A stretch of 64,000 bases of DNA from the NCBI GenBank assembly GCA_018365895.1, contig JAGZJD010000001.1:49239-113238 (forward strand), written 5' to 3'. The position numbers were made by a program, and so were the translations under genes. The notes beneath the pieces were generated by a model that saw only the letters and a program-made list of their open reading frames with translations, was not told where the DNA came from and made no database searches. Of this stretch, positions 32,925 to 42,184 are shown piece by piece (positions within the stretch are counted from its first letter, which is position 1; each line of letters begins with the position of its first letter). The stretch comes from Lachnospiraceae bacterium (GTDB lineage Bacteria; Bacillota_A; Clostridia; Lachnospirales; Lachnospiraceae).

Positions 32925-34313
32925 TTATTCTTCTTCGTAATCATATGAATCGTAGGAATCTTCTGAATCAGATGATGAATCTCCTGATGAAAAGATTCCT
33001 GCCGGTGTACCGGAAAGACCGCCCGCTGCAAGGTCTGCCTGTTCCGTATCCGGATAAAGTTCTATTACACGGTTGTATTTTTCTTTCGCCTTTTCTGTAT
33101 TGCCGGCGGCAAGATATGCATCTGCCAATGCAAGAAGCGCGTCTCCGTCTTTATAGTCTTCTGTCATAGCAATAATTTCTTCCAGAGCTGCAATTTCTCC
33201 TTCCGGATTTTCATCAGCATGATAATTAGCTGCTTCGCTGTAAAGCTTACTGCACACACTCGGATAAATCTTGCCGGCAAGTCTTGTATAATCAGCGCTT
33301 CCGGCCTCTCCCAGTACAGATGCATTTACCGTTCTCAGTTCCTCAGCCATATCTGCATAACTATAGTCTCCTGATGCATATTGATCTGATACTTTAAGTA
33401 ATGCCTCATAACTTTCCTGAGCAGAAGCTGCCGCTGCTTTCGCTGCTTCCGTTTCGTCCTGATCTGCCCTGTATTCTTCAAGCTGTGTCTTTAACGCACT
33501 TACCTGCGCTTTCTGTGCCGCAATCTCCTGACTATAGGCTGCTGCTGTTCTTGTCACATTTGACGCCTTCGCCGCATTTACAGTCGGAACAACCAGAAAC
33601 CATACAAAGGCTGCTCCAATCAAGATTCCCACGAAAATATTCATAATCATCATTGATGGCGGCATATCTTTCATTACAGAGGCAGCCGGCTGGATAATCG
33701 TTTCATTTCCTACCTGGTATGTAACCGTCTTCTCCTTTTCTTCTCTTTGGCCGGCCTGCTTCCCATTGCCCATAATTTTCAGCTCATGCAAATATCGAAG
33801 CGTAAGCGGATCTGTTGTATCAAGGCGCTGCGCCCTTCTCAACATCTGTTTCGCCTTTGCCGGCTGTCCGGTATGAAGATAGATCAACCCAAGAAGCTGA
33901 AATGCCTTTACAAAAGATGGATGTTCCGTTACAGCCTTGCGAAGCTCAATGACTGCCACATCTTCATTCCCCTGAAAGCAATGCGTAATACTCTGATTGT
34001 ATTTCTTCACAGCATCATTGATTGTCTCTAACTGCCCTGCCGAATCCTGTACTTTACGGATACAATATTCAGCGATATTCTCATGTGCCTGAAAACTTTT
34101 GCTGATGATCCATTCCACCAGTGCCTCTGACACTTCTCCCCGGCCATAGTACACAAGCCCAAGAAGATTTCTCGCCTGCGTATTCGCCCTGTTATATTGT
34201 AAACTTCTTCGCAGAGACGCGATCGCTCCGGACAGATCTCTGATCTGTGCCTTTTTCAGTCCATCATTATACCAGTAATTCGACTGACGGATAAGTCTCT
34301 TTTGATATTCCAC
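32925..34313 (-). CDS. TPR-repeat membrane protein with coiled coil
   Basis: A 462-residue protein of unknown function. Residues 1-190 hold tetratricopeptide repeats (SGAIASLRRSLQYNRANTQARNLLGLVYYGRG; VKAFQLLGLIYLHTGQPAKAKQMLRRA). A transmembrane helix follows near 230 (MMIMNIFVGILIGAAFVWFLVV), then a coiled coil, further TPR-like repeats (ALADAYLAAGNTEKAKEKYNRVIELYPDT) and an acidic Ser/Asp/Tyr/Glu tail. It appears to have TPRs on both membrane faces. The GTG at 34313 is preferred, with GGGG ahead. It is co-directional with folC and the spoIIA operon. Confidence 0.8.
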   Translation of the reverse strand: MEYQKRLIRQSNYWYNDGLKKAQIRDLSGAIASLRRSLQYNRANTQARNLLGLVYYGRGEVSEALVEWIISKSFQAHENIAEYCIRKVQDSAGQLETINDAVKKYNQSITHCFQGNEDVAVIELRKAVTEHPSFVKAFQLLGLIYLHTGQPAKAKQMLRRAQRLDTTDPLTLRYLHELKIMGNGKQAGQREEKEKTVTYQVGNETIIQPAASVMKDMPPSMMIMNIFVGILIGAAFVWFLVVPTVNAAKASNVTRTAAAYSQEIAAQKAQVSALKTQLEEYRADQDETEAAKAAAASAQESYEALLKVSDQYASGDYSYADMAEELRTVNASVLGEAGSADYTRLAGKIYPSVCSKLYSEAANYHADENPEGEIAALEEIIAMTEDYKDGDALLALADAYLAAGNTEKAKEKYNRVIELYPDTEQADLAAGGLSGTPAGIFSSGDSSSDSEDSYDSYDYEEE

Positions 34314-34341
34314 TTGTATTCCCCACAATCTTTCTGATTCA

Positions 34342-34476
34342 CTATTTCGTCTGGTGCATCATTTCCCGCAGAAGATCAGACATATCCGTGAGGTCTTCCT
34401 CATATACGGCTTCTTCAATCTCTTCTACTTCTAAACTCGGTTTAAACTTCTTTAATTCTTCTTCAAAGTCAAGCAT
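34342..34476 (-). CDS. Small acidic protein, 44 residues
   Basis: ATG at 34474-34476 follows AGGAGGAAAATAAC, an ideal ribosome site, and starts one base after the folC stop. The frame stays open for 44 codons to TAG at 34342-34344. The peptide is acidic and helical in look (MLDFEEELKKFKPSLEVEEI, then EEDLTDMSDLLREMMHQ near the end), with no membrane segment. It could be a partner of the TPR protein encoded 28 bases downstream. No family is recognised; the case rests on ribosome site, tight spacing and codon-like composition. Confidence 0.7.
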   Translation of the reverse strand: MLDFEEELKKFKPSLEVEEIEEAVYEEDLTDMSDLLREMMHQTK

Positions 34477-34477
34477 G

Positions 34478-35767
34478 TTATTTTCCTCCTAACAGCTCTT
34501 TGAGCATACCAATCAGATACAGTGAGCCCAGACAGTAGAGCTCCCCGTTCTCCCCTTTTTCTTTACAGGCATATGAAAAAGCCTGCTGATAATCTTCGAT
34601 TACTTTTACCGGACAATCGGTCTCTTCCTTGAATATTCGGCAAAGTTCTTCCGGACTTGCCGCCCGTTGATCTTTAATCTCCGTAATAACAAATACATCT
34701 GCACAGCTCGCTCCTGCAAGAAGCCGGATCATATGTTCATAATCCTTATCCTGTACTGCCGAAAAAAGGATTACTCGTTTTCCCCGCTTTTCTTTTGCCG
34801 AAACAGACTCTGCAAAAGCCTTAACTGCACCAAGATTATGCGCCCCGTCCAGAAAAATTCCCGGTTTCACTTCTTCCATTCTTCCTGCCCAGTGTACTCC
34901 GGCAAGGGCTTTCTGCCATCTGTCAAGATGCTTTTCTTCTTTCCACAAACTTCGCATCGCCTCTAATGCCAGCATGGCATTCATTGGCTGGTACAACGCT
35001 GTTGTGGACAAGTGCCATACGGTAGTTTCATAATACGCACTCACACTTGAAAATGCAATATCTTTTCCTGCAGTTTTTTGAATTTCGTACGCATTTTTCG
35101 TGATTTCTCTACAAGGCGCTCCGAGTTCTTTCGCTCTGTTCCTTATTACTTTGGCGCCTTCTTCACAGTTCCCGTCAAAAATTACCGGAACTCCCGGTTT
35201 TATGATTCCTGCTTTCTCTGCTGCTATTTCAGCTATTGTCTCTCCAAGAATCTCTGTGTGATCCAAACTGATAGACGTAATAATAGAAATAACAGGATTG
35301 CCGATCGCATTGGTAGCGTCCAGCCTTCCGCCAAGTCCTGTTTCAAGAATAATATATTCTACACCGCTTTCTGCAAAAATATCCATTCCCATTCCAAAAA
35401 GAAATTCAAAAAAAGTCGGATGCGCAATTCCTTCTTCCTGCATTTTCTTTACTGCGTTTCGCACCCTCTCAAAACTTTCCAAAAAGACTTCATCTGCAAC
35501 CGCCTGTCCATTCACACAGATTCGCTCATTCATCTTCACAAGATGAGGTGAAGTAAACATTCCAACTGTCTTTCCTTCTGACAATAGAAGCGCCTGCAGA
35601 TAGGCACAAACGGAACCTTTTCCATTTGTGCCTGCAACGTGAAGTATCTTCTGCTCTCTTCCTTCTGCATTCAGGCGTTTCAAAAACTGCCGCGTATGCT
35701 CAAGAGAGTTTTTTGTTGTAAATTTGGGAAGACTGTAAATATAATCTTCTGCTTTCTGATAATTCAT
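34478..35767 (-). CDS. folC: Folylpolyglutamate synthase / dihydrofolate synthase
   Basis: A 429-residue Mur-ligase-like ATPase that adds glutamate to folates. The P-loop GTNGKGSVCAYLQALL near residue 44, TSPHLVKMNERI, ETGLGGRLDATNAI, ITSISLDHTEILG and FLDGAHN are present. I use ATG 35765-35767 (MNYQKAEDYIYSL) with GGGAG ahead; an upstream reading to 35788 overlaps the ribosome site. It follows the LtaS-like gene by 21 bases. Confidence 0.95.
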   Translation of the reverse strand: MNYQKAEDYIYSLPKFTTKNSLEHTRQFLKRLNAEGREQKILHVAGTNGKGSVCAYLQALLLSEGKTVGMFTSPHLVKMNERICVNGQAVADEVFLESFERVRNAVKKMQEEGIAHPTFFEFLFGMGMDIFAESGVEYIILETGLGGRLDATNAIGNPVISIITSISLDHTEILGETIAEIAAEKAGIIKPGVPVIFDGNCEEGAKVIRNRAKELGAPCREITKNAYEIQKTAGKDIAFSSVSAYYETTVWHLSTTALYQPMNAMLALEAMRSLWKEEKHLDRWQKALAGVHWAGRMEEVKPGIFLDGAHNLGAVKAFAESVSAKEKRGKRVILFSAVQDKDYEHMIRLLAGASCADVFVITEIKDQRAASPEELCRIFKEETDCPVKVIEDYQQAFSYACKEKGENGELYCLGSLYLIGMLKELLGGK

Positions 35768-35788
35768 ATCGTTCTCCCAACAAACCAA

Positions 35789-38032
35789 TTATTCTGTCTT
35801 CTCCTGTTTCTGATCTGCTGACTGATCTCTACTATCTTCGCCTCCGACAGCCTCCTTATCGGAAATTTCCTCCTCGACAGTCTCTGCTGTTTCTTCTGTC
35901 TGTTCCACTAGCTTTCCGTCGTAATACACATAAGCCGCAGACGTTCGGAAAATTGTATTGCTGGAACCTACCTGACTGATTTCAACAACATCTCCTTCTT
36001 TCAGAGTACTTTCTTTTAGATCAATCCGCGTATTATTTAAAAATGTGGATTTTTGTTTCTCACCATTAATATAAACCTTACTGTATTTCGTAAAATGCTC
36101 TCCATAAATACTATAGGCTCCATCTAAATGTGAAACAAGATCTGTAATATAAACATCTTTCACACCCATTTCCATATAGCCTCCGATCTTCGGAGTCTCT
36201 CCCTGGTAAATGTATCCTTCTCCGTAAAGCATATCATACTGCAGAAGTTCCAAATCTGACAGATAGTTTTTCGTCTGTCTTCTCTGCTGATGATAATTAA
36301 ACACAGAACCTGTATGGAAACCGACTCTGTCAAATACATCTGCCATAATCTGATATGCCGGGATATTCCGGTCTGACTTCTTAAGTCCCATATTATCCCA
36401 GATAACATAGTTCGTATTATAGAGATAACGGCTCTTTAAGTCTTTTACTTCCAGACCTAACGTCGGCAAATGGTCTCCATAAAAAACAACAACGGTAGGC
36501 TCATCACGCTTCTTTACTTCTTCAATCAGATGTCCTGCAAATGCATCCATCTCATACACCTGATTCACATAATATTCCCACTTATTTTTTGTCGCCTCAT
36601 CTTCAATTCCGCTCAGTTTGATATGCGGATCTTCCAATACCGGTTCTTCCGGATAATCTCCATGTCCCTGTACACTAACACAAAATACAAAATCTCTCTC
36701 TTCATCAGAATCCATCGCTTCTGTAATCTGATCTACAAGGATGTCATCCTTTGCCCAACCATTTTCTGTAAACTGAAGAATATTCATGAATTCTTTGCTT
36801 GTAAAACTGTCAAATCCCATGTTGTTGTAAACTTTTGCGCGACTATAGAAATTACCGCCATTATTGTGAAGCGCATGTGTTCCATATCCGAGCATTTCCA
36901 GCGCTGATGCCGCACTTTCACACTGTTTATCTTTGACATACGTTTTATATGGATATTCTCCCGGTCCAAAATAACGCATATTCATCCCTGTCAATACCTC
37001 GAATTCTGTATTAGCAGTTCCGGCTCCTACAGACGGTACTTTAAAATATCCAGAGGAATAGTTTTTAGACATTTCTCTAAGATTTGGAATCGGATCTTCT
37101 GAAGTCTCAAAAAACTCTACCTCCAACGGGTCAAAATAAGATTCCAGCTGTACCACAATAATATTCGGACGTTCTTTTGTGTCCGTACTTGCCATTGTTA
37201 TTTCGCCCTTTTTGCTGATCTCATCCATCTTCGCCTCAGAATATCCATTTGGCTGATGAATTCCTGTATTAAACAGACTGGCGCTAAAACAATATGGAAA
37301 ACCATAGTCCTCGTATGCAAATGCAATATTTCCGAAATAAGTAGAAATCACTCTATTATCAATTGCATATTTCGTCACTACACTGTAGCCAAGAGCGCAG
37401 CATCCAATTCCGATCAACGCCATCCAACGGTGCAGTTTTCCTGTGAACTGTCCCCCTCGTCTCCACATCGCAATAACCCAGACAATTACGGCTCCGATTC
37501 CCACAATCAACATCACAAGCTCCAGCGGATCAAAATAATTATTCATGATCGCCATTGCTTCTGCCATAACTTTCAAATCCTGAGCATTAAACGGCGTGAC
37601 ACGCTTGATCAGCATATAGCCATTTGTCACACCTAGAGCCATCCAGAACACCGTCAGGATAATTCTGGCAAACACTCGCCTTCTTACGAGATATACGATC
37701 GAGAATGTAATAAAGATCAAAAACGCATTATATAAAAATACCCACGGTGATCCTGTCATATAATCCCATGCTTCGATAAAGGAATGCCTTGAGATTACTT
37801 CGATAAAAAAGTTGATCACGCAGGCCAACAGTGCGTGCATGAGAATCGAAATCCGATTCATAAACCGGTATACCGGCTGCATTTTTTTTGCAAACGCACT
37901 GTTTCTGCGCTTTTCTAAAATCATTTCCCGTCTGACTTTTCTTTGATGAAGATATTCTTTCACATCTTCTTTTTTCAGATTTCTTACCTTGCTCCACATT
38001 CCTTTGATATCTGGTTTATGAAATTTTTTCAT
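35789..38032 (-). CDS. LtaS-like membrane sulfatase-fold phosphotransferase
   Basis: A 747-residue protein with five transmembrane helices in the first 240 residues, then an extracytoplasmic alkaline-phosphatase/sulfatase domain (RPNIIVVQLESYFDP; AGTANTEFEVLTGMN with the catalytic Thr; VVVFYGDHLPTLG). This is the layout of lipoteichoic acid synthase and related phosphoglycerol transferases. A C-terminal part of about 120 residues with an acidic Glu-rich tail is extra compared with LtaS. It probably modifies a cell-surface glycopolymer with phosphoglycerol. It lies 36 bases after valS. Confidence 0.85.
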   Translation of the reverse strand: MKKFHKPDIKGMWSKVRNLKKEDVKEYLHQRKVRREMILEKRRNSAFAKKMQPVYRFMNRISILMHALLACVINFFIEVISRHSFIEAWDYMTGSPWVFLYNAFLIFITFSIVYLVRRRVFARIILTVFWMALGVTNGYMLIKRVTPFNAQDLKVMAEAMAIMNNYFDPLELVMLIVGIGAVIVWVIAMWRRGGQFTGKLHRWMALIGIGCCALGYSVVTKYAIDNRVISTYFGNIAFAYEDYGFPYCFSASLFNTGIHQPNGYSEAKMDEISKKGEITMASTDTKERPNIIVVQLESYFDPLEVEFFETSEDPIPNLREMSKNYSSGYFKVPSVGAGTANTEFEVLTGMNMRYFGPGEYPYKTYVKDKQCESAASALEMLGYGTHALHNNGGNFYSRAKVYNNMGFDSFTSKEFMNILQFTENGWAKDDILVDQITEAMDSDEERDFVFCVSVQGHGDYPEEPVLEDPHIKLSGIEDEATKNKWEYYVNQVYEMDAFAGHLIEEVKKRDEPTVVVFYGDHLPTLGLEVKDLKSRYLYNTNYVIWDNMGLKKSDRNIPAYQIMADVFDRVGFHTGSVFNYHQQRRQTKNYLSDLELLQYDMLYGEGYIYQGETPKIGGYMEMGVKDVYITDLVSHLDGAYSIYGEHFTKYSKVYINGEKQKSTFLNNTRIDLKESTLKEGDVVEISQVGSSNTIFRTSAAYVYYDGKLVEQTEETAETVEEEISDKEAVGGEDSRDQSADQKQEKTE

Positions 38033-38068
38033 GTATGAAACCTCTCATCAAATCATCAGTAAAACACA

Positions 38069-40717
38069 TTATTTGCGAAGCTGTCCAAGTCTTTCCTGAA
38101 CCTGCTCCATCATCTGTGCATATTTTGCAAGTTTCGCTTTCTCTTCGTCTACTTTTGCCTGCGGCGCCTTACTCATAAACTTCTCATTGTTCAGCATTCC
38201 ATTAACACGAGCCAACTCTTTCTTCAGTTTCTCTTCTTCTTTCTCAAGACGAGCTATCTCCTGTTCAAAATCAATGAGGTCTTCAAGCGGCATGTAAACG
38301 CTGGCATCCGGAACTACAATCGATACAGCATCTTCGGCAATTCCTTCTTTCACCGCCGTTACAAGCATCTCACTTGCACTCATAAGCGGCAGTACAGAAT
38401 GGTTCATATGTTCAAAACCGTTTCTGAGTTCCTCATCCGCACAAACTACATATACTTTTGCTTTGCGGCTTGCCGGAACATTCATCTCAGCTCTTGTATT
38501 TCGAACACTGCGGATAATTTCTTTCATATGATCCACAATATTTTCTGCTTCTGTATCACACAGCGCTTCATCACATACCGGCCAGGATGACATCATCAGA
38601 GATTCCTCTTCCGGTACAAGTGCACTGTAGATTTCTTCTGTTACAAACGGCATATATGGATGAAGCAGCTTCAATGCATCTCCCAATACTTTCTTCAATG
38701 TCCAAAGCGCACTGTTTGCAGATACCGGATTTTCTTCTGCGTGGTACATACGATATTTTACAAGCTCAATATACCAGTCACAGAATTCATCCCAGATAAA
38801 ATCATATACTTTCTGAACTGCAATACCAAGTTCAAACTTGTCCATATTCTCTGTTACATCTTTTGCAAGTGTATTCACTTTTGATAAGATCCAACGATCT
38901 GCTGCCTCAAGTTCTTCTCTTGACGGTTCTGTAATTTCTTTGCCTTCCATATTCATCATGATAAATCTTGACGCATTCCATACTTTGTTGGCAAAGTTAC
39001 GGCTGTTTTCCACACGTTCTTCATAGAAACGCATATCATTCCCTGCTGAGTTTCCTGTTACGATTGTCAGACGAAGTGCATCTGCTCCATATTTATCAAT
39101 AACATCAAGCGGATCAATTCCATTTCCAAGAGATTTGCTCATCTTGCGTCCTTGAGAGTCACGAATCAGTCCGTGGAACAATACTGTATGGAACGGCGCT
39201 TTACCTGTATATTCATAACCTGAGAAGATCATGCGGATTACCCAGAAGAAAATGATATCATACCCTGTTACAAGAACATCTGTCGGATAGAAATAATCAA
39301 GATCTTCTGTTTTCTCTGGCCATCCAAGTGTAGAGAATGGCCACAGTGCAGAACTGAACCATGTATCAAGCGTATCTTCATCCTGTGTGAAATGTGTGCA
39401 TCCACAATGCGGACATTTTTCAGGCATCTCATCTGCTACAACAACTTCGCCGCATTCGTCACAGTAATATGCCGGAATTCTGTGTCCCCACCAGATCTGT
39501 CTGGAAATACACCAGTCGCGGATACCATTCAGCCAGTTCATATATGTTTTATTCATACTTTCCGGAATCAGACGGATTTCTCCTGATTCAACTGCATGAA
39601 TACAGTGTTTTGCCAGATCTTCCATCTTTACATACCACTGCTGTTTAATCAGCGGTTCTACTGTCGCATGACATCTCTCATGTGTTCCTACATTATGAGT
39701 ATGCTCTTCGATCTTAACAAGATATCCCTGTTCTTCCAGATCTTTCACAATTGCTTTACGAGCTTCATAGCGTTCCATACCTGCATACTTTCCGCCAAGC
39801 TCGTTGATCGTAGCATCATCATTCATAATATTAATTTCCGGAAGATTGTGACGTTTTCCTACTTCAAAGTCATTAGGATCATGTGCAGGTGTAATCTTAA
39901 CTGCACCTGTTCCAAACTCTTTATCAACATAAGCATCTGCAACAATCGGAATTTCCTTATTTACAAGCGGAAGCAATACCATCTTGCCTACAATATCTTT
40001 GTAGCGTTCATCATCCGGATGAACTGCAATAGCAGTATCACCAAGCATAGTCTCCGGACGTGTTGTTGCAATCTCAAGGAAACGGTCTGTTCCTACGATC
40101 GGATATTTAATGTGCCAGAAATGTCCTGCCTGTTCCTCATGTTCTACTTCCGCATCTGACAATGCAGTCTGACATACCGGACACCAGTTTACAATTCTGG
40201 AGCCTTTATAAATATATCCTTTTTCATAAAGCTTGATAAATACATCTTCTACTGCTTTTGAACATCCTTCATCCATTGTGAAACGCTCTCTGTCCCAATC
40301 ACAGGAAACACCAAGTTTTTTCAACTGATTCTCAATCGTTCCCGCATATTCTTCTTTCCACTCCCATGTTTTCTGAAGGAACGCTTCACGACCGATCTCG
40401 TGTTTATCAATTCCCTGATCCTTTAACTGGTTTGTAACCTTTACTTCTGTGGCAATGGCTGCATGGTCTGTTCCCGGAACCCATAATGCATTATATCCCT
40501 GCATTCTCTTATAACGGATCAAAATATCCTGCAGTGTATTATCAAATGCATGTCCCATGTGCAGTTTTCCTGTAATATTCGGCGGCGGCATTACCGTTGT
40601 GAACGGCTTTTTGCTGCGGTCTACTTCTGCATGGAAATATTTGTTTTCACACCATTTTTCATACAGTTTTGGTTCAATCTCTTTTGGATTATAAGTTTTT
40701 TCAAGTACTTTACTCAT
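38069..40717 (-). CDS. valS: Valyl-tRNA synthetase
   Basis: An 882-residue class I synthetase that charges tRNA-Val. It has the HIGH motif as PPPNITGKLHMGHAFDNTLQD, the editing domain (ATTRPETMLGDTAIAVHP), KMSKS in GRKMSKSLGNGIDPLDVI, and the C-terminal coiled coil (EQEIARLEKEEEKLKKELARV...EKFMSKAPQAKVDEEKAKLA). A zinc-binding cysteine set (YCDECGEVV...CPHCGC) is present. The ATG 40715-40717 follows GAGGAGGAC. It is controlled by the T-box leader upstream. Confidence 0.97.
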   Translation of the reverse strand: MSKVLEKTYNPKEIEPKLYEKWCENKYFHAEVDRSKKPFTTVMPPPNITGKLHMGHAFDNTLQDILIRYKRMQGYNALWVPGTDHAAIATEVKVTNQLKDQGIDKHEIGREAFLQKTWEWKEEYAGTIENQLKKLGVSCDWDRERFTMDEGCSKAVEDVFIKLYEKGYIYKGSRIVNWCPVCQTALSDAEVEHEEQAGHFWHIKYPIVGTDRFLEIATTRPETMLGDTAIAVHPDDERYKDIVGKMVLLPLVNKEIPIVADAYVDKEFGTGAVKITPAHDPNDFEVGKRHNLPEINIMNDDATINELGGKYAGMERYEARKAIVKDLEEQGYLVKIEEHTHNVGTHERCHATVEPLIKQQWYVKMEDLAKHCIHAVESGEIRLIPESMNKTYMNWLNGIRDWCISRQIWWGHRIPAYYCDECGEVVVADEMPEKCPHCGCTHFTQDEDTLDTWFSSALWPFSTLGWPEKTEDLDYFYPTDVLVTGYDIIFFWVIRMIFSGYEYTGKAPFHTVLFHGLIRDSQGRKMSKSLGNGIDPLDVIDKYGADALRLTIVTGNSAGNDMRFYEERVENSRNFANKVWNASRFIMMNMEGKEITEPSREELEAADRWILSKVNTLAKDVTENMDKFELGIAVQKVYDFIWDEFCDWYIELVKYRMYHAEENPVSANSALWTLKKVLGDALKLLHPYMPFVTEEIYSALVPEEESLMMSSWPVCDEALCDTEAENIVDHMKEIIRSVRNTRAEMNVPASRKAKVYVVCADEELRNGFEHMNHSVLPLMSASEMLVTAVKEGIAEDAVSIVVPDASVYMPLEDLIDFEQEIARLEKEEEKLKKELARVNGMLNNEKFMSKAPQAKVDEEKAKLAKYAQMMEQVQERLGQLRK

Positions 40718-40750
40718 AAATGTCCTCCTCATTTTGAATTTCCTACGTAA

Positions 40751-41018
40751 TAAAAAAGCCCTTTACAACTGTAAAGGGCGAATCTATCGCGGTACCACCT
40801 TTGTTATCTGTAATTACTTACAGATCTCTCTCTGTTCTGTAACGGGAACTCCCGTGATACCCTAATCACATCTGTGGTTCAGATATCCGGCTCCAAAGCT
40901 ACCTTCCACAGCCGCTCTCTGCGATCACCTCTCAGCCAGTGAATGATCTTCTCTTTCAGCGCCCTCTCTGTGTACTCCTCTTTCTCTCAGCCTTTTCTAA
41001 TAACTAATGTAAACTATC
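40751..41018 (-). ncRNA. T-box leader (valine) controlling valS
   Basis: On the minus strand the T-box core AGGTGGTACCGCG lies at 40788-40800. It is followed by the terminator stem GCCCTTTACA/TGTAAAGGGC (40758-40779) and six T. Upstream are stem III (ATCTGTAA-gtaa-TTACAGAT) and stem I with AGTA and AGAGAG elements. In the pattern GAAG-GUA-GCUUUGGAGCC the GUA valine codon (40900-40902) sits where the specifier codon is expected. Uncharged tRNA-Val should stabilise the antiterminator and turn the operon on. The leader fills most of the long gap ahead of valS. Confidence 0.92.
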
Positions 41019-41025
41019 GATTCTA

Positions 41026-41054
41026 ATCATATCTTTCCCCGCCATTTTTGTCAA
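41026..41054 (-). promoter_or_regulatory. Promoter of the T-box-valS operon
   Basis: TTGACA (minus strand, 41049-41054), a 17-base spacer and TATGAT (41026-41031). Transcription would start near 41018, at the beginning of the T-box leader. The rest of the gap up to the rightward gene at 41211 holds AT-rich sequence with no gene. Confidence 0.8.
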
Positions 41055-41210
41055 GAAAATTGCTAAAAGTTTATAAACTCTTAAGAAGTCAATTCCTTTT
41101 AGAATAGAGTACAATTTTTTGTGAAATATTGTGAATTTCCATTGCGAAATTCGTACTATTATATTACAATTGTATTATAAAATAGTCTTTTGAAAGATGG
41201 TGAGATGTTT

Positions 41211-41924
41211 ATGTACAAAGGGTGGAAAAAAATAATGCTTATTTTCGGAATTATTGCCGGACTTCTAATACAGCCGGTGCTTTTTCTGACAGCATATTCT
41301 TCTGCTGTTACCCGTCAGGTACATAAAGCTCTCTCAATTGCCGCAACGCCTGACGCTGCCAGCGAAGAACTTCAGAGAATTCTTCCTGAACCGGAGCAAA
41401 GCGAAGACGCTTGTGACAGTTTCGAACGAGGTATTCTCACGGAAACTACTTACGAGAGTGAATGGGCTGGTCTGCGTTTTCTCTGTCCAGCCGGCTTATA
41501 CATGGAATCAAGAGAAGAACTGGATATCGGAATTACCGATGAAAATGGCGAGCTTCTTGATAATACCGGAATTATTAACGAGCTTGGTGTCTATGATCCT
41601 GAAAATTCCTTTTATCTTTCCCTGTCTGTGGAGAATGTCTTCTATGAAGGCATGACAGTAAATGAATATCTGCAGTTCATCGTTTCGACTTATTCTTCTG
41701 ATACATTTAATTATCAGTCTAACGATACTTACGATACTGTGCAGATTGGAAATCTATCTTATTCTAAGCTTTCTATTTCTGCTGTAGATGAAGGCGGTAT
41801 TCCGTTCCACGAAGATTTTTATGCAGCTCTGAAAGATGATCGTTTTATTGTCATTTCTTCCTATTATAGTGATGACGCAAAACACCTCAACGAGCAGACA
41901 ATGCAGGCGTTTACCGCTTATTAA
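41211..41924 (+). CDS. Membrane-anchored protein of unknown function
   Basis: A 237-residue protein with an N-terminal hydrophobic helix (KIMLIFGIIAGLLIQPVLFLTA) that acts as signal or anchor, then an acidic soluble domain of about 190 residues outside the membrane (WAGLRFLCPAGLYMESREELD; NSFYLSLSVENVFYEGMTVNEYLQF). The domain resembles Lachnospiraceae PsbP-like lipoprotein folds in pattern but I do not recognise a family. The ATG at 41211 has GGTGAG at a good distance; 41205 is an alternative. Monocistronic. Confidence 0.7.
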   Translation: MYKGWKKIMLIFGIIAGLLIQPVLFLTAYSSAVTRQVHKALSIAATPDAASEELQRILPEPEQSEDACDSFERGILTETTYESEWAGLRFLCPAGLYMESREELDIGITDENGELLDNTGIINELGVYDPENSFYLSLSVENVFYEGMTVNEYLQFIVSTYSSDTFNYQSNDTYDTVQIGNLSYSKLSISAVDEGGIPFHEDFYAALKDDRFIVISSYYSDDAKHLNEQTMQAFTAY

Positions 41925-41960
41925 TTTGCCAACTACTATTTATCATATTTCCCCTAACCT

Positions 41961-41998
41961 AAGATACCGGCTGTACATTTTGTGCACGCCGGTATCTT
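41961..41998 (+). terminator. Stem-loop after the membrane-anchored protein gene
   Basis: AAGATACCGGC and GCCGGTATCTT form a perfect 11-bp stem with a 16-base loop. The following sequence (AATGATTTATATCTTTTTT) has its T-run some 13 bases later, so it is a probable terminator with a weak tail. Nothing else is seen in 41999-42184 apart from a TGCTATAAT extended -10 at 42136-42144 for the next gene. Confidence 0.55.
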
Positions 41999-42184
41999 AA
42001 TGATTTATATCTTTTTTATATTTTTCTGTCAGGACAATTCTTTTATCAAAAAAAGTTCCATCGGCTGTGCATAAGCAGGAATATCTATTATCTCACAACA
42101 TTTCTAAACAGACTCTAGTTCTTTAGTAAAGTATATGCTATAATATTAGCAGATTATATACTGAACAACAGGAGGATTATTATT

